64,000 nt of DNA from Pseudoduganella guangdongensis (GCF_009857475.1 NZ_WWCJ01000022.1:1-64000), one strand, 5' to 3'; shown: positions 42,031-51,455, counted from the first letter of the stretch. The notes: generated by a model from the letters alone, not told the origin. Translations and numbers: made by a program.

Positions 42031-42555
42031 TTACTTCTTCTTCTTCGGTGCCAGAATCATGATCATCTGGCGGCCTTCCATTTTCGGGAACTGCTCAACC
42101 TGGCCGACGGCTTCCAGGTCAGCTTTCAGACGCTCCAGCATACGCATGCCGATGTCCTGGTGTGCCATTTCACGGCCACGGAAACGCAGGGTGATCTTGG
42201 TCTTATCACCCTCTTCCAGGAACTTGATCAGATTGCGCAGCTTGATGTTGTAGTCGCCATCATCGGTGCCCGGGCGGAATTTAACTTCCTTCACCGAGAT
42301 CACCTTCTGCTTCAACTTGGCTTCGTGCGCCTTTTTCTGTTCCGAATACTTGAACTTGCCGTAGTCCATCAGTCGGCAGACTGGTGGAATCGCGTTCGGC
42401 GCGATCTCGACCAGGTCGACATCGGCCTCTTCCGCCAGGCGGAAGGCTTCGGCCAGGCTTACGATGCCCAGCGGTTCATTGTCCACACCCGACAGACGCA
42501 TTTCAGGGTGGTTGATCTCGCCATTGATGCGATGGGAAGACTTGTCAGTAGCTAT
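42031..42555 (-). CDS. infC: Translation initiation factor IF-3, apparent AUA start
   Basis: 174 residues from an ATA at 42555-42553: (I)[20 protein letters not shown]. The first in-frame ATG (42501) would delete the conserved SSHRINGEI segment of IF3. AAGGA stands 6 bases before the ATA, and no other start fits. Non-AUG starts on infC (usually AUU) are the basis of IF3 self-control in E. coli, because IF3 rejects non-canonical codons. The N-domain and linker ([18 protein letters not shown]), then the C-domain ([43 protein letters not shown]), are normal. It lies 49 bases downstream of thrS. Confidence 0.93.
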   Translation of the reverse strand: MATDKSSHRINGEINHPEMRLSGVDNEPLGIVSLAEAFRLAEEADVDLVEIAPNAIPPVCRLMDYGKFKYSEQKKAHEAKLKQKVISVKEVKFRPGTDDGDYNIKLRNLIKFLEEGDKTKITLRFRGREMAHQDIGMRMLERLKADLEAVGQVEQFPKMEGRQMIMILAPKKKK

Positions 42556-42604
42556 GGTGTTTCCTTCAATATTGGTTAGTCGGCCGGTTGCGGTGTTTCA
42601 CGCA

Positions 42605-44512
42605 TCAGGCTTTGGTAGCGACGTCTTGCTGCAGTCGCTCCACCAGGGCCTCGATCGACATGACGCCCAGATCGACATTGCCCCGGGCACGCACGGCCAC
42701 GGTATTGGCATCCCGCTCCTTATCGCCCACCACGAGGATGAAAGGCACTTTTTGGACGGAATGTTCGCGGATTTTATACGTAATTTTCTCGTTGCGCAAA
42801 TCCGCAGCAACACGGAAGCCCAGCTTGCGCAGCTTTGTCTCCAGCGCTTTACAGTATTCACCCTGTGCGTCGCTGATATTCAGAATCGACACTTGCTGAG
42901 GAGCAAGCCACATCGGCAGTGCGCCGGCGTAGTTCTCGATCAGGATGCCGATGAAGCGCTCCAACGAACCCACGATGGCGCGGTGCAGCATGACCGGCGT
43001 CTTGCGGGTGTTGTCATCCGCCACATATTCCGCACCCAGGCGGCCCGGCATGAAGAAGTCCACCTGCATGGTGCCGACCTGCCACGGGCGGCCCAGCGAA
43101 TCCTTCAGGTGGTACTCGATCTTCGGACCATAGAAAGCGCCCTCGCCCGGCAGCTCAGTCCAGGTCACGCCGCAAGCGCGCAGACCCGAGCGCAGCGCCT
43201 CTTCCGCCTTATCCCACACCTCATCGTCGCCGATGCGGTTATCCGGACGCAGCGCCAGCTTGACATCGATGTTCTCGAAATGGAAATCCTTATAAACCTC
43301 CATCGCCTGCTGGTGGAAAGCCACCACTTCCGGCTCGATCTGCTCATTGGTGCAGAAGATGTGGCCGTCGTCCTGGGTGAAACCGCGCACGCGCATGATG
43401 CCGTGCAGCGCGCCGGACGGCTCGTTGCGGTGGCACTGGCCGAACTCACCGTAACGCAGCGGCAGATCGCGGTAGGAACGCAGGTCGCTATTGAAGATCT
43501 GCACGTGGCCCGGGCAGTTCATCGGCTTCAGCGCATAAGAACGGTTCTCCGACTCGGTCACGAACATGTTCTCGCGGTAGTTCTCCCAGTGACCGGTTTT
43601 ACCCCACAGCGAAGCGTCCAGGATCTGCGGCGCCTTCACTTCCTGGTAGCCGTTTTCCTGATACTTGCGGCGCATGTATTGCTCCACCTGCTGCCAGATG
43701 GTCCAGCCTTTCGGATGCCAGAACACCAGGCCCGGCGCCTCGTCCTGGAAGTGGAAGAAGTCCAGCTGCTTACCCAGTTTGCGGTGGTCGCGCTTCTCCG
43801 CCTCCTCCAGCTGAAACAGGTACTGTTCCTGGTCTTCCTTCTTGGTCCACGCGGTACCATAAACACGCTGCAGCATCTCGTTCTTGCTGTCGCCGCGCCA
43901 GTACGCACCGGCCAGCTTCATCAGCTTGAAGACCTTCAGCTTACCGGTCGACGGCACGTGCGGGCCACGGCACAAGTCGGTGAAATTACCCTCGCTATAG
44001 AGCGAAACGTCTTCATTCGACGGGATCGACGCGATGATCTCCGCCTTGTAATGCTCATTGATCGACTTGAAGTACGCCACCGCCTCATCGCGCGGCAGGA
44101 CTTTGCGGGTCACCTGCTCATCCTTCTTCGCCAGCTCCGCCATTTTCTTCTCGATCGCCACCAGGTCATCCGGGGTGAACGGGCGCTTGTACGAGAAGTC
44201 ATAGTAGAAACCGTTCTCGATGACGGGACCGATGGTCACCTGCGCATCCGGGAACAGTTCCTTGACCGCGTAAGCCAGCAAGTGCGCGGTCGAATGGCGG
44301 ATCACATCCAGGCCTTCCGCATCCTTATCGGTCACGATGGCGACATCGGAATCCTTCTCAATCAGGAAGGAGGTATCGACGACCTTACCATCAACCTTAC
44401 CGGCCAGCGCGGCTTTGCCCAGGCTGGTGCTGATGTTGGACGCAACTTGCGCAACCGTTACTGGGGCATCGAATTGACGGATGGAACCGTCGGGCAGTCG
44501 GACTGAAACCAT
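42605..44512 (-). CDS. thrS: Threonyl-tRNA synthetase
   Basis: 635 residues: N-terminal TGS domain (about 1-65), an editing domain with the [15 protein letters not shown] motif (HxxxH), a class II catalytic core with Zn-binding [10 protein letters not shown] and an anticodon-binding C-terminus ([21 protein letters not shown]). Attaches Thr to tRNA-Thr and edits Ser. Shine-Dalgarno GGAG precedes the ATG. First gene of the translation operon; a tRNA-terminator hairpin lies about 45 bases upstream. Confidence 0.97.
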   Translation of the reverse strand: MVSVRLPDGSIRQFDAPVTVAQVASNISTSLGKAALAGKVDGKVVDTSFLIEKDSDVAIVTDKDAEGLDVIRHSTAHLLAYAVKELFPDAQVTIGPVIENGFYYDFSYKRPFTPDDLVAIEKKMAELAKKDEQVTRKVLPRDEAVAYFKSINEHYKAEIIASIPSNEDVSLYSEGNFTDLCRGPHVPSTGKLKVFKLMKLAGAYWRGDSKNEMLQRVYGTAWTKKEDQEQYLFQLEEAEKRDHRKLGKQLDFFHFQDEAPGLVFWHPKGWTIWQQVEQYMRRKYQENGYQEVKAPQILDASLWGKTGHWENYRENMFVTESENRSYALKPMNCPGHVQIFNSDLRSYRDLPLRYGEFGQCHRNEPSGALHGIMRVRGFTQDDGHIFCTNEQIEPEVVAFHQQAMEVYKDFHFENIDVKLALRPDNRIGDDEVWDKAEEALRSGLRACGVTWTELPGEGAFYGPKIEYHLKDSLGRPWQVGTMQVDFFMPGRLGAEYVADDNTRKTPVMLHRAIVGSLERFIGILIENYAGALPMWLAPQQVSILNISDAQGEYCKALETKLRKLGFRVAADLRNEKITYKIREHSVQKVPFILVVGDKERDANTVAVRARGNVDLGVMSIEALVERLQQDVATKA

Positions 44513-44554
44513 GATGGATCTCCGGAAGAAAAAATAGTGCTGGAAAATATGGAC

Positions 44555-44585
44555 GAAAAAAAACGCGGACTAGCCGCGTTTTTCT
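44555..44585 (-). terminator. Terminator after the tRNA pair
   Basis: Stem ACGCGG / CCGCGT around a short loop (44563-44579), flanked by T-rich sequence on both strands. On the minus strand it follows the tRNA genes and precedes thrS. Confidence 0.8.
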
Positions 44586-44692
44586 TCAATTGAACAAGCA
44601 AAAGAAAGCCGATCGACTAGCGTCACTCACCAACCTGCATGGTAGTTCGCGGTGTCATAACCGGTGTGCCTTTCTCGCTCTTACAAAGTGTC

Positions 44693-44769
44693 TGGTGGGC
44701 GGTGAGGAATTCGAATCCCCGACCCCTTGGATGTCGACCAAGTATTCTAACCAGCTGAACTAACCGCCC
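44693..44769 (-). tRNA. tRNA-Val (anticodon GAC), copy 1
   Basis: 77 bases including encoded CCA. Acceptor stem GGGCGGT/ACCGCCC is perfect and the discriminator is A73. The anticodon stem is CTTGG/CCAAG with the loop TCGACAT: anticodon GAC (Val, GUC). The D-arm (GTTCAGCTGGTTAGAAT) looks Asp-like. Position 33 is C instead of the near-universal U. Identical to copy 2. The antisense orientation means it is transcribed towards thrS. Confidence 0.92.
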
Positions 44770-44803
44770 GTGTCTTTTGCAATGGTACTACATAAAAATG
44801 TTC

Positions 44804-44880
44804 TGGTGGGCGGTGAGGAATTCGAATCCCCGACCCCTTGGATGTCGACCAAGTATTCTAACCAGCTGAACTAACCGCCC
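44804..44880 (-). tRNA. tRNA-Val (anticodon GAC), copy 2
   Basis: Identical 77-base gene, 34 bases upstream of copy 1, same C33 and A73. It is nearest the promoter, whose -10 ends 10 bases before its first base. Confidence 0.92.
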
Positions 44881-44890
44881 GAGAGCCAGC

Positions 44891-44919
44891 ATTATAGAGA
44901 GGTGTTCCGCCCGTGACAA
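44891..44919 (-). promoter_or_regulatory. Sigma70 promoter of the tRNA-Val pair
   Basis: On the minus strand TTGTCA (44919-44914), 17 bases, TATAAT (44896-44891), an almost consensus promoter. The CDF exporter is transcribed in the opposite direction from the same region. Confidence 0.85.
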
Positions 44920-44958
44920 GTGTTTTCCCAAGAAAACATTGCTGCTATATTCAGACCC

Positions 44959-45858
44959 ATGCAAAACCACGATTCCACCCACCTCCACGCCCACCTGGAC
45001 GGCGACGCCCAGCACGCCCACTTCAACGAACACCGCAGCCAAGCCGCGCTCGCCGTCGCGCTCGCACTGACACTAGGCTTCGCCGTGATCGAAGTCGGCG
45101 CCGGCTTTATCGCCAACTCGCTCGCCCTGATTTCCGACGCCGGTCACATGGTGACCGACGCCGCCGCGCTCGGCCTCGCCCTGCTTGCCCAGCTCATTGC
45201 CAAACGCCGCCCCTCGGCCCGCTACTCCTTCGGCTTCGGCCGCGCCGAAGCGCTCGCCGCCTTCGTCAACGGCCTGGCCATGTTGCTGGTGGTCGGCTGG
45301 ATTGTTTTCGAAGCCGTGCACCGCTTCGCCGCGCCCGAGCCGGTGCAAGGCGGCACCGTCCTGGTCGTCGCCGCGATCGGCCTCTGCATCAACCTGCTGG
45401 TCGCCTGGAGCCTGTCGCGCGACAAAGAAAGCCTGAACACCCGCGCCGCCTTGGTGCACGTACTGGGCGACCTGCTCGGCTCCGTCGCCGCCCTGATCGC
45501 CGGCGGCGTCATCATGGCCACCGGCTGGATGCAGATCGACCCGATCCTATCGCTACTGGTCTCGCTGCTGATCCTCAAATCCACGATCAGCATATTACGC
45601 GACTCCTTCCACCACCTGATGGAAGGCGTACCGGGCAGCGCCGACTACACCCAGATCGGCGCCGACCTCGCCGCCGTGCCGGGCGTCCTATCGGTCCACG
45701 ACCTGCACGTCTGGGAAATGTCCCCCGGCCAGCCGGCCCTTATAGGTCACCTGCAGATCGACGACTTACAACAATGGCCAGCCATCCTCGAGCGCGTCAA
45801 AGCCATGCTCCGCACCCGCCACGGCATCGACCACATCACCCTGCAAGCCGAACCATAA
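44959..45858 (+). CDS. Cation diffusion facilitator (CDF) metal exporter
   Basis: 299 residues. An N-terminal His-rich stretch (MQNHDSTHLHAHLDGDAQHAHFNEH) is followed by six membrane segments with the metal-site motifs SDAGHMVTD (TM2) and HVLGDLLGS (TM5), and a C-terminal cytoplasmic domain (DLHVWEMSPGQPALIGHLQI). Probably exports Zn, Co, Ni or Cd by proton exchange. ATG 44959 is preferred over a GTG at 44920, because TATATT (44946-44951) sits 8 bases before it and would be the -10. The transcript may thus be leaderless. Metal preference cannot be read from the sequence. Confidence 0.92.
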   Translation: MQNHDSTHLHAHLDGDAQHAHFNEHRSQAALAVALALTLGFAVIEVGAGFIANSLALISDAGHMVTDAAALGLALLAQLIAKRRPSARYSFGFGRAEALAAFVNGLAMLLVVGWIVFEAVHRFAAPEPVQGGTVLVVAAIGLCINLLVAWSLSRDKESLNTRAALVHVLGDLLGSVAALIAGGVIMATGWMQIDPILSLLVSLLILKSTISILRDSFHHLMEGVPGSADYTQIGADLAAVPGVLSVHDLHVWEMSPGQPALIGHLQIDDLQQWPAILERVKAMLRTRHGIDHITLQAEP

Positions 45859-45887
45859 ATTCGGGTGCAAAATTCAGGGTCAAAAAT

Positions 45888-46050
45888 TCGGGGTCAGGTC
45901 TGACAATCGGACACCAGGCGCACACTTTTGAGAAATATCAAACTGCACAAAAACGCCACAATCGTCGTTCAGCCAAAAGTTGCAACAGAGGATGCTTTGA
46001 TAAATATCAAATCTGTGGTCGGCGTGTCCGAATGTCAGACCTGACCCCGA
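45888..46050. repeat. Family-C long inverted repeat with two FNR-type boxes
   Basis: 27-bp arms (45888-45914 and 46024-46050, one mismatch), starting TCGGGGTCAGGTCTG, flank a 109-base centre. The centre holds TTGAG-AAAT-ATCAA (45928-45941) and TTGAT-AAAT-ATCAA (45997-46010). The second fits the FNR/ANR consensus TTGAT-N4-ATCAA exactly. The remainder of 45859-46173 shows no gene. A second family-C copy is at 52877-52957. Confidence 0.7.
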
Positions 46051-46173
46051 TCTGCGGCGAATTGACAGACCTTGCACCATTTTTCAATCGCATCAGTTTT
46101 TGGCACCGGCTTTGCCCCCCCTTTTTTTGGTAACATTGCCACCCTTGCAAGTACAGATAGGGTGGGATTTTTG

Positions 46174-46698
46174 ATGAATGGATTTTTGCGTATCGTGTTT
46201 GCGGCGGCGGGTGCGCTTGCGCTGGGCGGCGGGGCGGGCTACGTGATGCTGGTGAATGATACGTGCCGTTGGCTTGGCTCTTCCTTTGAATGCGGCTGCG
46301 GGTATGCGGCACTAGGTTATGCGCTGTTACTAGGCTGCATTGTTGCTGCAATAAGCTTTGCCTTACTTCTGCGATTCATGCCAAGCATCGCGCCGATTGC
46401 AGTTTCAAAGGAGACCGGGCCGGCGCCGGGGAAGCTGGTCGGTTTGTGGCTAGTCTTCTTTATACTGGACTTGGGTATCCCGCTGATCGTGACTTTTGTT
46501 CCGTTATGGCTGTTCGATTTTCTCCGCATTGTCGATGACTTCACGATGCCTATCTTCATCATCGCTTCCGGCATTCTGGCGCCCTACCGCGGTTATCACC
46601 CCGCCATTGCATTGCTGGCCTTGATTCCCATCGCGGGACATTTGATTGTCGCCGCATTGCTGTTTTTGTCCAAGCCAATCACGCTAAACCCAAAATGA
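46174..46698 (+). CDS. Uncharacterised small membrane protein
   Basis: 174 residues with four or five hydrophobic helices: about 5-26, 47-68, 89-110, 122-140 and 150-168. A CxCG (FECGCGYAALGY) stands in the first loop, but no known motif. Function unknown. ATG 46174 has only a weak ribosome site (GGTGGG about 12 bases upstream). The family-C repeat with two FNR-type boxes ends 123 bases upstream, so anaerobic or microaerobic control is conceivable. Confidence 0.65.
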   Translation: MNGFLRIVFAAAGALALGGGAGYVMLVNDTCRWLGSSFECGCGYAALGYALLLGCIVAAISFALLLRFMPSIAPIAVSKETGPAPGKLVGLWLVFFILDLGIPLIVTFVPLWLFDFLRIVDDFTMPIFIIASGILAPYRGYHPAIALLALIPIAGHLIVAALLFLSKPITLNPK

Positions 46699-47080
46699 GG
46701 CCGATCGTCTTAGGAGATTCCGGTTCCGGAAAAAGTATTTATACCATTGCCGCCGCTACGCAACGCCAGCGGCGCAAATATACTTCTGCTGCCAAGCAGG
46801 ATGCGATGCCGGGAAATTACATCAATGGGTGGCGTTGTATTATTCAACGCTTTAACGCGTAGTCGTCGCGATATTCGATAGATTCACCAACGGCAAACGC
46901 GAGCAGAACTGCTAGCGCCCAGCAACTGCTCGTAGGCGCGCCAAGAGTTGGTGGCAACGCGCCAAGCTTTAGCGCAGCAAAAGGGCGGCAGCCGGCGATT
47001 GCGCATGGTGGCGCCTACGACGTAGATCAAGCACATGAGGGAAGCTCCCGACGCAGAGTCAGCGCCGGGAGTGAATGAGG
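46699..47080. other. Intergenic region without a clear gene
   Basis: About 380 bases between the membrane protein and the relA stop. A leftward frame of up to 78 codons (46884-47120) overlaps the relA 3' end and shows no family features. A few short inverted segments occur but no convincing terminator, RNA or repeat. It may contain gene remnants. Confidence 0.4.
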
Positions 47081-49330
47081 TCAGGCGCGACGGGCTTCGA
47101 GAATGCCGCTGACTTCGCAAATCGCGGCGAGCGCTTTTTGCAATTGGCTGGTGGCGCTGATTTCGGCCGTGAATGTCATGCGGGCCTGGCCTTTGGCGGA
47201 TTGGGTATTCACGCCGATCACGTTAATTTTCTCGCGCGAGAAAATCTCGGAAATATCACGCAATAAGCCCTGGCGGTCGGTCGCTAAAACAAACAGGTCA
47301 ACCGGGAATACAGTATCCGATTTGGCTTTGCCCCATTCCGTGACAATAACCCGCTCCGGCGCCTTGGCGCGCATTTCAGCAAAGTTCTTGCACGAGGCGC
47401 GGTGAATCGATACGCCTTTGCCGCGCGTGACAAATCCAACGATGGTATCCGGCGGCGCCGGTTTGCAGCATTTGGCCAATTGGGTCATCAGGCCGTCGGT
47501 GCCAACGACCAATACGCCGGATTTGGCGCCGGATTCAACGCTGGATTTATGGCTCTTATTAACCGCCACCTGGTCGGTCGATACTTCCTCGGTTTCAACC
47601 GGGTCGCGCAGGGCCATTTCCACATGGCGCAGCGAGAACTCGTCTTTGCCGACGGACAGGAATAAATCGTCCACCTTGCCAAAGCCCAGCTTCTGCGCCA
47701 GGGCTTCCAGGTTGACTGCGGTCTTGCCTTCGCGCTGCAACGATTTCTCGACCAGGCTGCGGCCATTGGCGACCGTTTCCTGGATGTCAATGGCGTGGAA
47801 CCAGGCGCGCACTTTGGTGCGGGTGCGGTTGGAAACCGTATAGCCAGGACTCAGCCAGTCGCGTGAAGGTCCTGCCGTGCCGGGCGCGCCCTTGGCGGTA
47901 ATAATTTCGCAAGTTTGCCCGCTTTTCAAGGCGGTGTTCAGCGGCACCATCACGCCGTCGACGCGCGCGCCGCGGCAACGGTGGCCGACGTCGCTGTGCA
48001 AGTGATAGGCGAAGTCGATCGGCGTGGCGCCCACCGGCAATTCGATCACGCGCGCTTGCGGCGTCAGGACGAAGATGCGGTCGTCCAGCGCGGCCGATTT
48101 GAGCTTTTCGACCCATTCGCGCTGCTGGTCTTCGTTATTGACAACGGCGTCGGCGACTTCGCTCTTCCAGGCCAGCAGTTGGCGCAGCCAGGCGATCTTT
48201 TCGTCGTATTGCTGGCCTTTGAAGTTGGAGCCGCCCTCCTCCTTGTAGCGCCAGTGCGCGGCCACGCCGTATTCGGCGAAGTTGTGCATTTCTTGCGTGC
48301 GGATCTGCACTTCGAGCGGACGGCCATCGTCCGCCGTCACCACGGTATGCAGCGACTGGTAGCCGTTCGCCTTGGGGCGGGAAATGTAGTCGTCGAATTC
48401 TTTCGGGATCGGCGTCCAGATATTGTGGACCACGCCGAGCACCGTGTAGCAGGTCTTCACGTCGGGCACGATCACGCGGAAGGCGCGCACGTCGTACAGT
48501 TCTGAGAAGTCCAGCTCTTTGCCCTTCATCTTGTTCCAGATGGAGTAGATGTGTTTGGGCCTGCCGAATACTTCGGCCTTGATGCCTGCCGCCTCGAGTT
48601 CGGACTGCAGGCGCGCAATGGAAGATGTGACGAAGCTCTCGCGCGCCATGCGCTTCTCTTCCAGCATCTTCGCAATGCGCTTGTAGGTATCGGGCTCGAT
48701 GAAGCGGAAGGACAAATCCTCCAGCTCCCATTTGACCTGCCAGATGCCAAGGCGGTTGGCCAGCGGCGCATACAGGTCCAGGGTTTCGCGCCCGTAGGCG
48801 CGCGTGACGTCGTCGAAGCGCTTGTTCTCGGCGAAGTAGCGCAAGGTGGAGCAGCAGGACGCCAGGCGCACCAGCACCACGCGCATATCGGTGGCCATGG
48901 CCAGCAGCATCTTGCGCAGCGATTCCACCTGGGCCACCGCCTGTTGCGCCGCCGTCTTGGTGCGCGCCGCGCTGCCAGAGGAGGCCAGCGTCAGTTCGCG
49001 CAGGCGTATCAGCTGGCGCACGCCGGTGACCAGGTCGTTCACTTCCTTGCCGTAGCGCGGTTCGATGGAGGGGGCGGTGTCGGCGTCGAGCAGGGTCAGC
49101 TCGAACATCAGTGCCGCGATGCGGGTTTCCGCATCGGTGCGCAGGATGGCCAGTGTGCTGGCCACCCCGATGACAAACTCCAGGGCGTCCTGCCCGTGGC
49201 CGGTGGTACGGCCGGCATACGCCTCGCTGGCATGGTCTAGCGCGGCGAGAACGCGCGCTCCGTCGTCCGCGGACAAGCCTTGCACCAGCTGGTCCGTCGT
49301 TGCGCTATTAAGAGCCGCGATTGAAACCAT
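47081..49330 (-). CDS. relA: (p)ppGpp synthetase RelA
   Basis: 749 residues: pseudo-hydrolase N-domain lacking the HD pair, synthetase domain, TGS (FVLTPQARVIELPVGATPIDFAYHLHSDVGHRCRGA) and C-terminal ACT (LFVLATDRQGLLRDISEIFSREKINVIGVNTQS). The synthetase loop reads EFDD (PIPKEFDDYISRPKANGYQSLHT), the EXDD signature of monofunctional RelA; bifunctional Rel/SpoT enzymes carry RXKD. It makes (p)ppGpp when uncharged tRNA is on the ribosome. A SpoT should exist elsewhere. It lies 13 bases downstream of ridA on the same strand. Confidence 0.95.
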   Translation of the reverse strand: MVSIAALNSATTDQLVQGLSADDGARVLAALDHASEAYAGRTTGHGQDALEFVIGVASTLAILRTDAETRIAALMFELTLLDADTAPSIEPRYGKEVNDLVTGVRQLIRLRELTLASSGSAARTKTAAQQAVAQVESLRKMLLAMATDMRVVLVRLASCCSTLRYFAENKRFDDVTRAYGRETLDLYAPLANRLGIWQVKWELEDLSFRFIEPDTYKRIAKMLEEKRMARESFVTSSIARLQSELEAAGIKAEVFGRPKHIYSIWNKMKGKELDFSELYDVRAFRVIVPDVKTCYTVLGVVHNIWTPIPKEFDDYISRPKANGYQSLHTVVTADDGRPLEVQIRTQEMHNFAEYGVAAHWRYKEEGGSNFKGQQYDEKIAWLRQLLAWKSEVADAVVNNEDQQREWVEKLKSAALDDRIFVLTPQARVIELPVGATPIDFAYHLHSDVGHRCRGARVDGVMVPLNTALKSGQTCEIITAKGAPGTAGPSRDWLSPGYTVSNRTRTKVRAWFHAIDIQETVANGRSLVEKSLQREGKTAVNLEALAQKLGFGKVDDLFLSVGKDEFSLRHVEMALRDPVETEEVSTDQVAVNKSHKSSVESGAKSGVLVVGTDGLMTQLAKCCKPAPPDTIVGFVTRGKGVSIHRASCKNFAEMRAKAPERVIVTEWGKAKSDTVFPVDLFVLATDRQGLLRDISEIFSREKINVIGVNTQSAKGQARMTFTAEISATSQLQKALAAICEVSGILEARRA

Positions 49331-49343
49331 TACAAATTCACAA

Positions 49344-49691
49344 TCAAAGTTGGGCGGCCGTCACCACGATTTCGAGCAGCCATTCAGGACGGGCGAGTTG
49401 CGCTACCACGGTGGCGCGCGGCGGCGTGTTGCCTTCCACGACCCAGGCATCCCACACTTCGTTCATGCCGGCGAAGTTGGCCAGGTCGGTGATGTAGATC
49501 TGCGCCATCAGGATGCGCGACTTGTCGCTGCCGGCTTCGGCCAGCAGGCGGTCGATCTGCGACAGCACATCGGCGGTCTGCGCCTGGATCGAGCCGCCGA
49601 CTTCCGGCACCATGCCGGCCAGGTAGACGGTGCCGTTGTGGACTGCCATTTCGGACAGGCGCTTACCTACGTGAAAACGATTGATTTCCAT
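49344..49691 (-). CDS. RidA family protein
   Basis: 115 residues of the YjgF/YER057c/UK114 fold. Pattern MVPEVGGSIQAQTADVLSQIDRLLAEAGSDKSRILMAQIYITDLANFAGMNEVWDAWV with APPRATV (here TPPRATVVAQL) ending in the family arginine. True RidA deaminates 2-aminoacrylate; this one is a divergent member, so the substrate is uncertain. Lies 10 bases downstream of the alpha/beta hydrolase and 13 upstream of relA, so these three may be one transcript. Confidence 0.9.
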   Translation of the reverse strand: MEINRFHVGKRLSEMAVHNGTVYLAGMVPEVGGSIQAQTADVLSQIDRLLAEAGSDKSRILMAQIYITDLANFAGMNEVWDAWVVEGNTPPRATVVAQLARPEWLLEIVVTAAQL

Positions 49692-49701
49692 TCTTCTCTC
49701 T

Positions 49702-50583
49702 TCAACGGTTCAACAAAAAATCCTTGGCGATCGCGATCTGGTCATCGTGCAGGAAGGTCGGGGCATGGCCCACGCCCGGGATCTCCACCAGCTGCGCCCG
49801 CGGGCCGCGCTGCGTCATCATCTGCGCCGTCTCGCGCGACAGCAGGTCGGAATGCTCGCCGCGCACCAGCAATGTCGGGCAGCGGATCGCGTCATAGGAC
49901 GCCCACAGCGCCGCCTCGTCGGCCTTGGCCGATTCCGGCGTGACCGACTGGAAGGGCTGGGCCAGGCCCATATCGTAGTGGCGCACCCAGGAGCCATCCT
50001 TGTCCTGGCGCAGCACGTCGGCCGCCAGCTTGTGCCATTCGGCGTCGGTGTGGGGGCCGAAGGTCACCGACACCATCTTGACGAATTCGAGGCCGGCTTC
50101 AAAAGTCGGGAAGCGCACTTCCTGCGCGATGTAGTCGCCGATGCGCTGGATCGCGGCCCAGTCCAGGGTTGGGCCGATATCGTTCAGCACCAGCTTGCGG
50201 ATCGGGCTGTCCTGCAGCGAGGCCAGGCCCATGCCGATCAGGCCACCCATCGAGGTGCCGAACCAGTCCACCGTCTGCTGCTCGCCGCGCGCCAGTACGC
50301 GCGCCAGCAGGGTCACCATATCGCTCACGTACTGCGGAATACGGTATAGCTGCGGGTTGCGCAAGGAGCCAGAGCGGCCGCGCCCCACCACATCGGGCGC
50401 CACCACACGGTAATCCTTGCACAGTGACTGTGCGAGATTGTCGAAATCGTCCGCCACGCGGGTCACGCCGTGCACGCACACCAGTACCTTCGGGTTGTCC
50501 TCGTCGCCCCACTCCTTATAGGCCATCTGGTGCAGGCCGGACATGGAGAAACACTGGACGGATTTGATTTTCGCTTCAGGCAT
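49702..50583 (-). CDS. Alpha/beta hydrolase
   Basis: 293 residues. HGVTR oxyanion region near the N-terminus, nucleophile elbow GTSMGG (Ser in WFGTSMGGLIG), acid likely in RGEHSDLLS, and His in GVGHAPTF. The FSMSGLHQMAYKEWGDED start is common in uncharacterised betaproteobacterial hydrolases; substrates may be esters or lactones. First of the hydrolase-ridA-relA group. The start is divergent from bdhA, 65 bases away. Confidence 0.9.
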   Translation of the reverse strand: MPEAKIKSVQCFSMSGLHQMAYKEWGDEDNPKVLVCVHGVTRVADDFDNLAQSLCKDYRVVAPDVVGRGRSGSLRNPQLYRIPQYVSDMVTLLARVLARGEQQTVDWFGTSMGGLIGMGLASLQDSPIRKLVLNDIGPTLDWAAIQRIGDYIAQEVRFPTFEAGLEFVKMVSVTFGPHTDAEWHKLAADVLRQDKDGSWVRHYDMGLAQPFQSVTPESAKADEAALWASYDAIRCPTLLVRGEHSDLLSRETAQMMTQRGPRAQLVEIPGVGHAPTFLHDDQIAIAKDFLLNR

Positions 50584-50648
50584 GCCGCTTCTCGCTCATT
50601 GGTTTTTGCGCTACATTCTACATTGGCTAACAAATTATAGGGGACTCA

Positions 50649-51443
50649 ATGGGCAGCACCACTTTGCGCGGCAAAACCGCACTCGTCACCGGCTCCACTT
50701 CCGGCATTGGCCTGGGCATTGCGCGCAGCCTGGCAGCGGAAGGCGCCAACGTCGTCCTGAACGGCTTTGGCGACCCGAACGAGATCGCCAAACTGCAGGA
50801 GGCGCTGGCGTCCGAGTTCGGCGTGCTGGCGGGCTACCACGGCGCCGACATGAGCAAGCCGGGGGAAATCGAGTCCATGATGAATTATGCCGCCAGCACC
50901 TTCGGCGGGGTGGATATCCTGGTCAACAACGCGGGCATCCAGCACGTGGCCAATGTTGAGGACTTCCCGGCGGAGCGCTGGGATGCGATCATCGCCATCA
51001 ACCTGACGTCGGCCTTCCATACCACGCGCCTGGCGCTGCCGAGTATGAAAGCGCGCAATTGGGGGCGCATCATCAACCTGGCGTCGGTGCATGGTCTGGT
51101 GGCGTCGGCGGGCAAGTCGGCTTATGTCGCGGCCAAGCACGGGCTGGTGGGGTTTACCAAGGCCACCGCGTTGGAGACGGCGAAAACTGGCATTACTTGT
51201 AATGCGATCTGCCCGGGCTGGGTATTGACGCCGCTGGTGCAGAAGCAGGTGGATGCGCGCGCCGAGAAGGATGGCCTGTCGAATGAGGCGGCGAAAGCGG
51301 CTCTGCTGGCGGAGAAGCAGCCTTCCGGGGAGTTCGTGACGCCGGAGGAGTTGGGGGCGATGGCGGTCTTCCTGTGCTCCGATGCGGCGCGCCAGATGCG
51401 CGGCGTGGCCTGGAATATGGATGGAGGCTGGGTCGCCCAGTAA
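50649..51443 (+). CDS. bdhA: 3-hydroxybutyrate dehydrogenase
   Basis: 264 residues, classical SDR: TGSTSGIGLGIA (NAD binding), NNAGIQHV, Ser in INLASVHGLV and catalytic YVAAK. The KSAYVAAKHGLVG and CPGWVLTPLVQKQ patterns with QPSGEFV match 3-hydroxybutyrate dehydrogenase rather than general SDRs. Converts 3-hydroxybutyrate to acetoacetate, linking PHB degradation to scoAB (54.6-56 kb), which activates acetoacetate. Shine-Dalgarno AGGGGA before the ATG. Confidence 0.9.
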   Translation: MGSTTLRGKTALVTGSTSGIGLGIARSLAAEGANVVLNGFGDPNEIAKLQEALASEFGVLAGYHGADMSKPGEIESMMNYAASTFGGVDILVNNAGIQHVANVEDFPAERWDAIIAINLTSAFHTTRLALPSMKARNWGRIINLASVHGLVASAGKSAYVAAKHGLVGFTKATALETAKTGITCNAICPGWVLTPLVQKQVDARAEKDGLSNEAAKAALLAEKQPSGEFVTPEELGAMAVFLCSDAARQMRGVAWNMDGGWVAQ

Positions 51444-51455
51444 GTGGGCGCTGTA

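Noticed and set aside
42464-44506. 680-codon frame antisense to thrS
   Set aside because: Mirror of thrS; no start signal.
46884-47120. 78-codon leftward frame next to relA
   Set aside because: Overlaps the relA 3' end and has no recognisable features.
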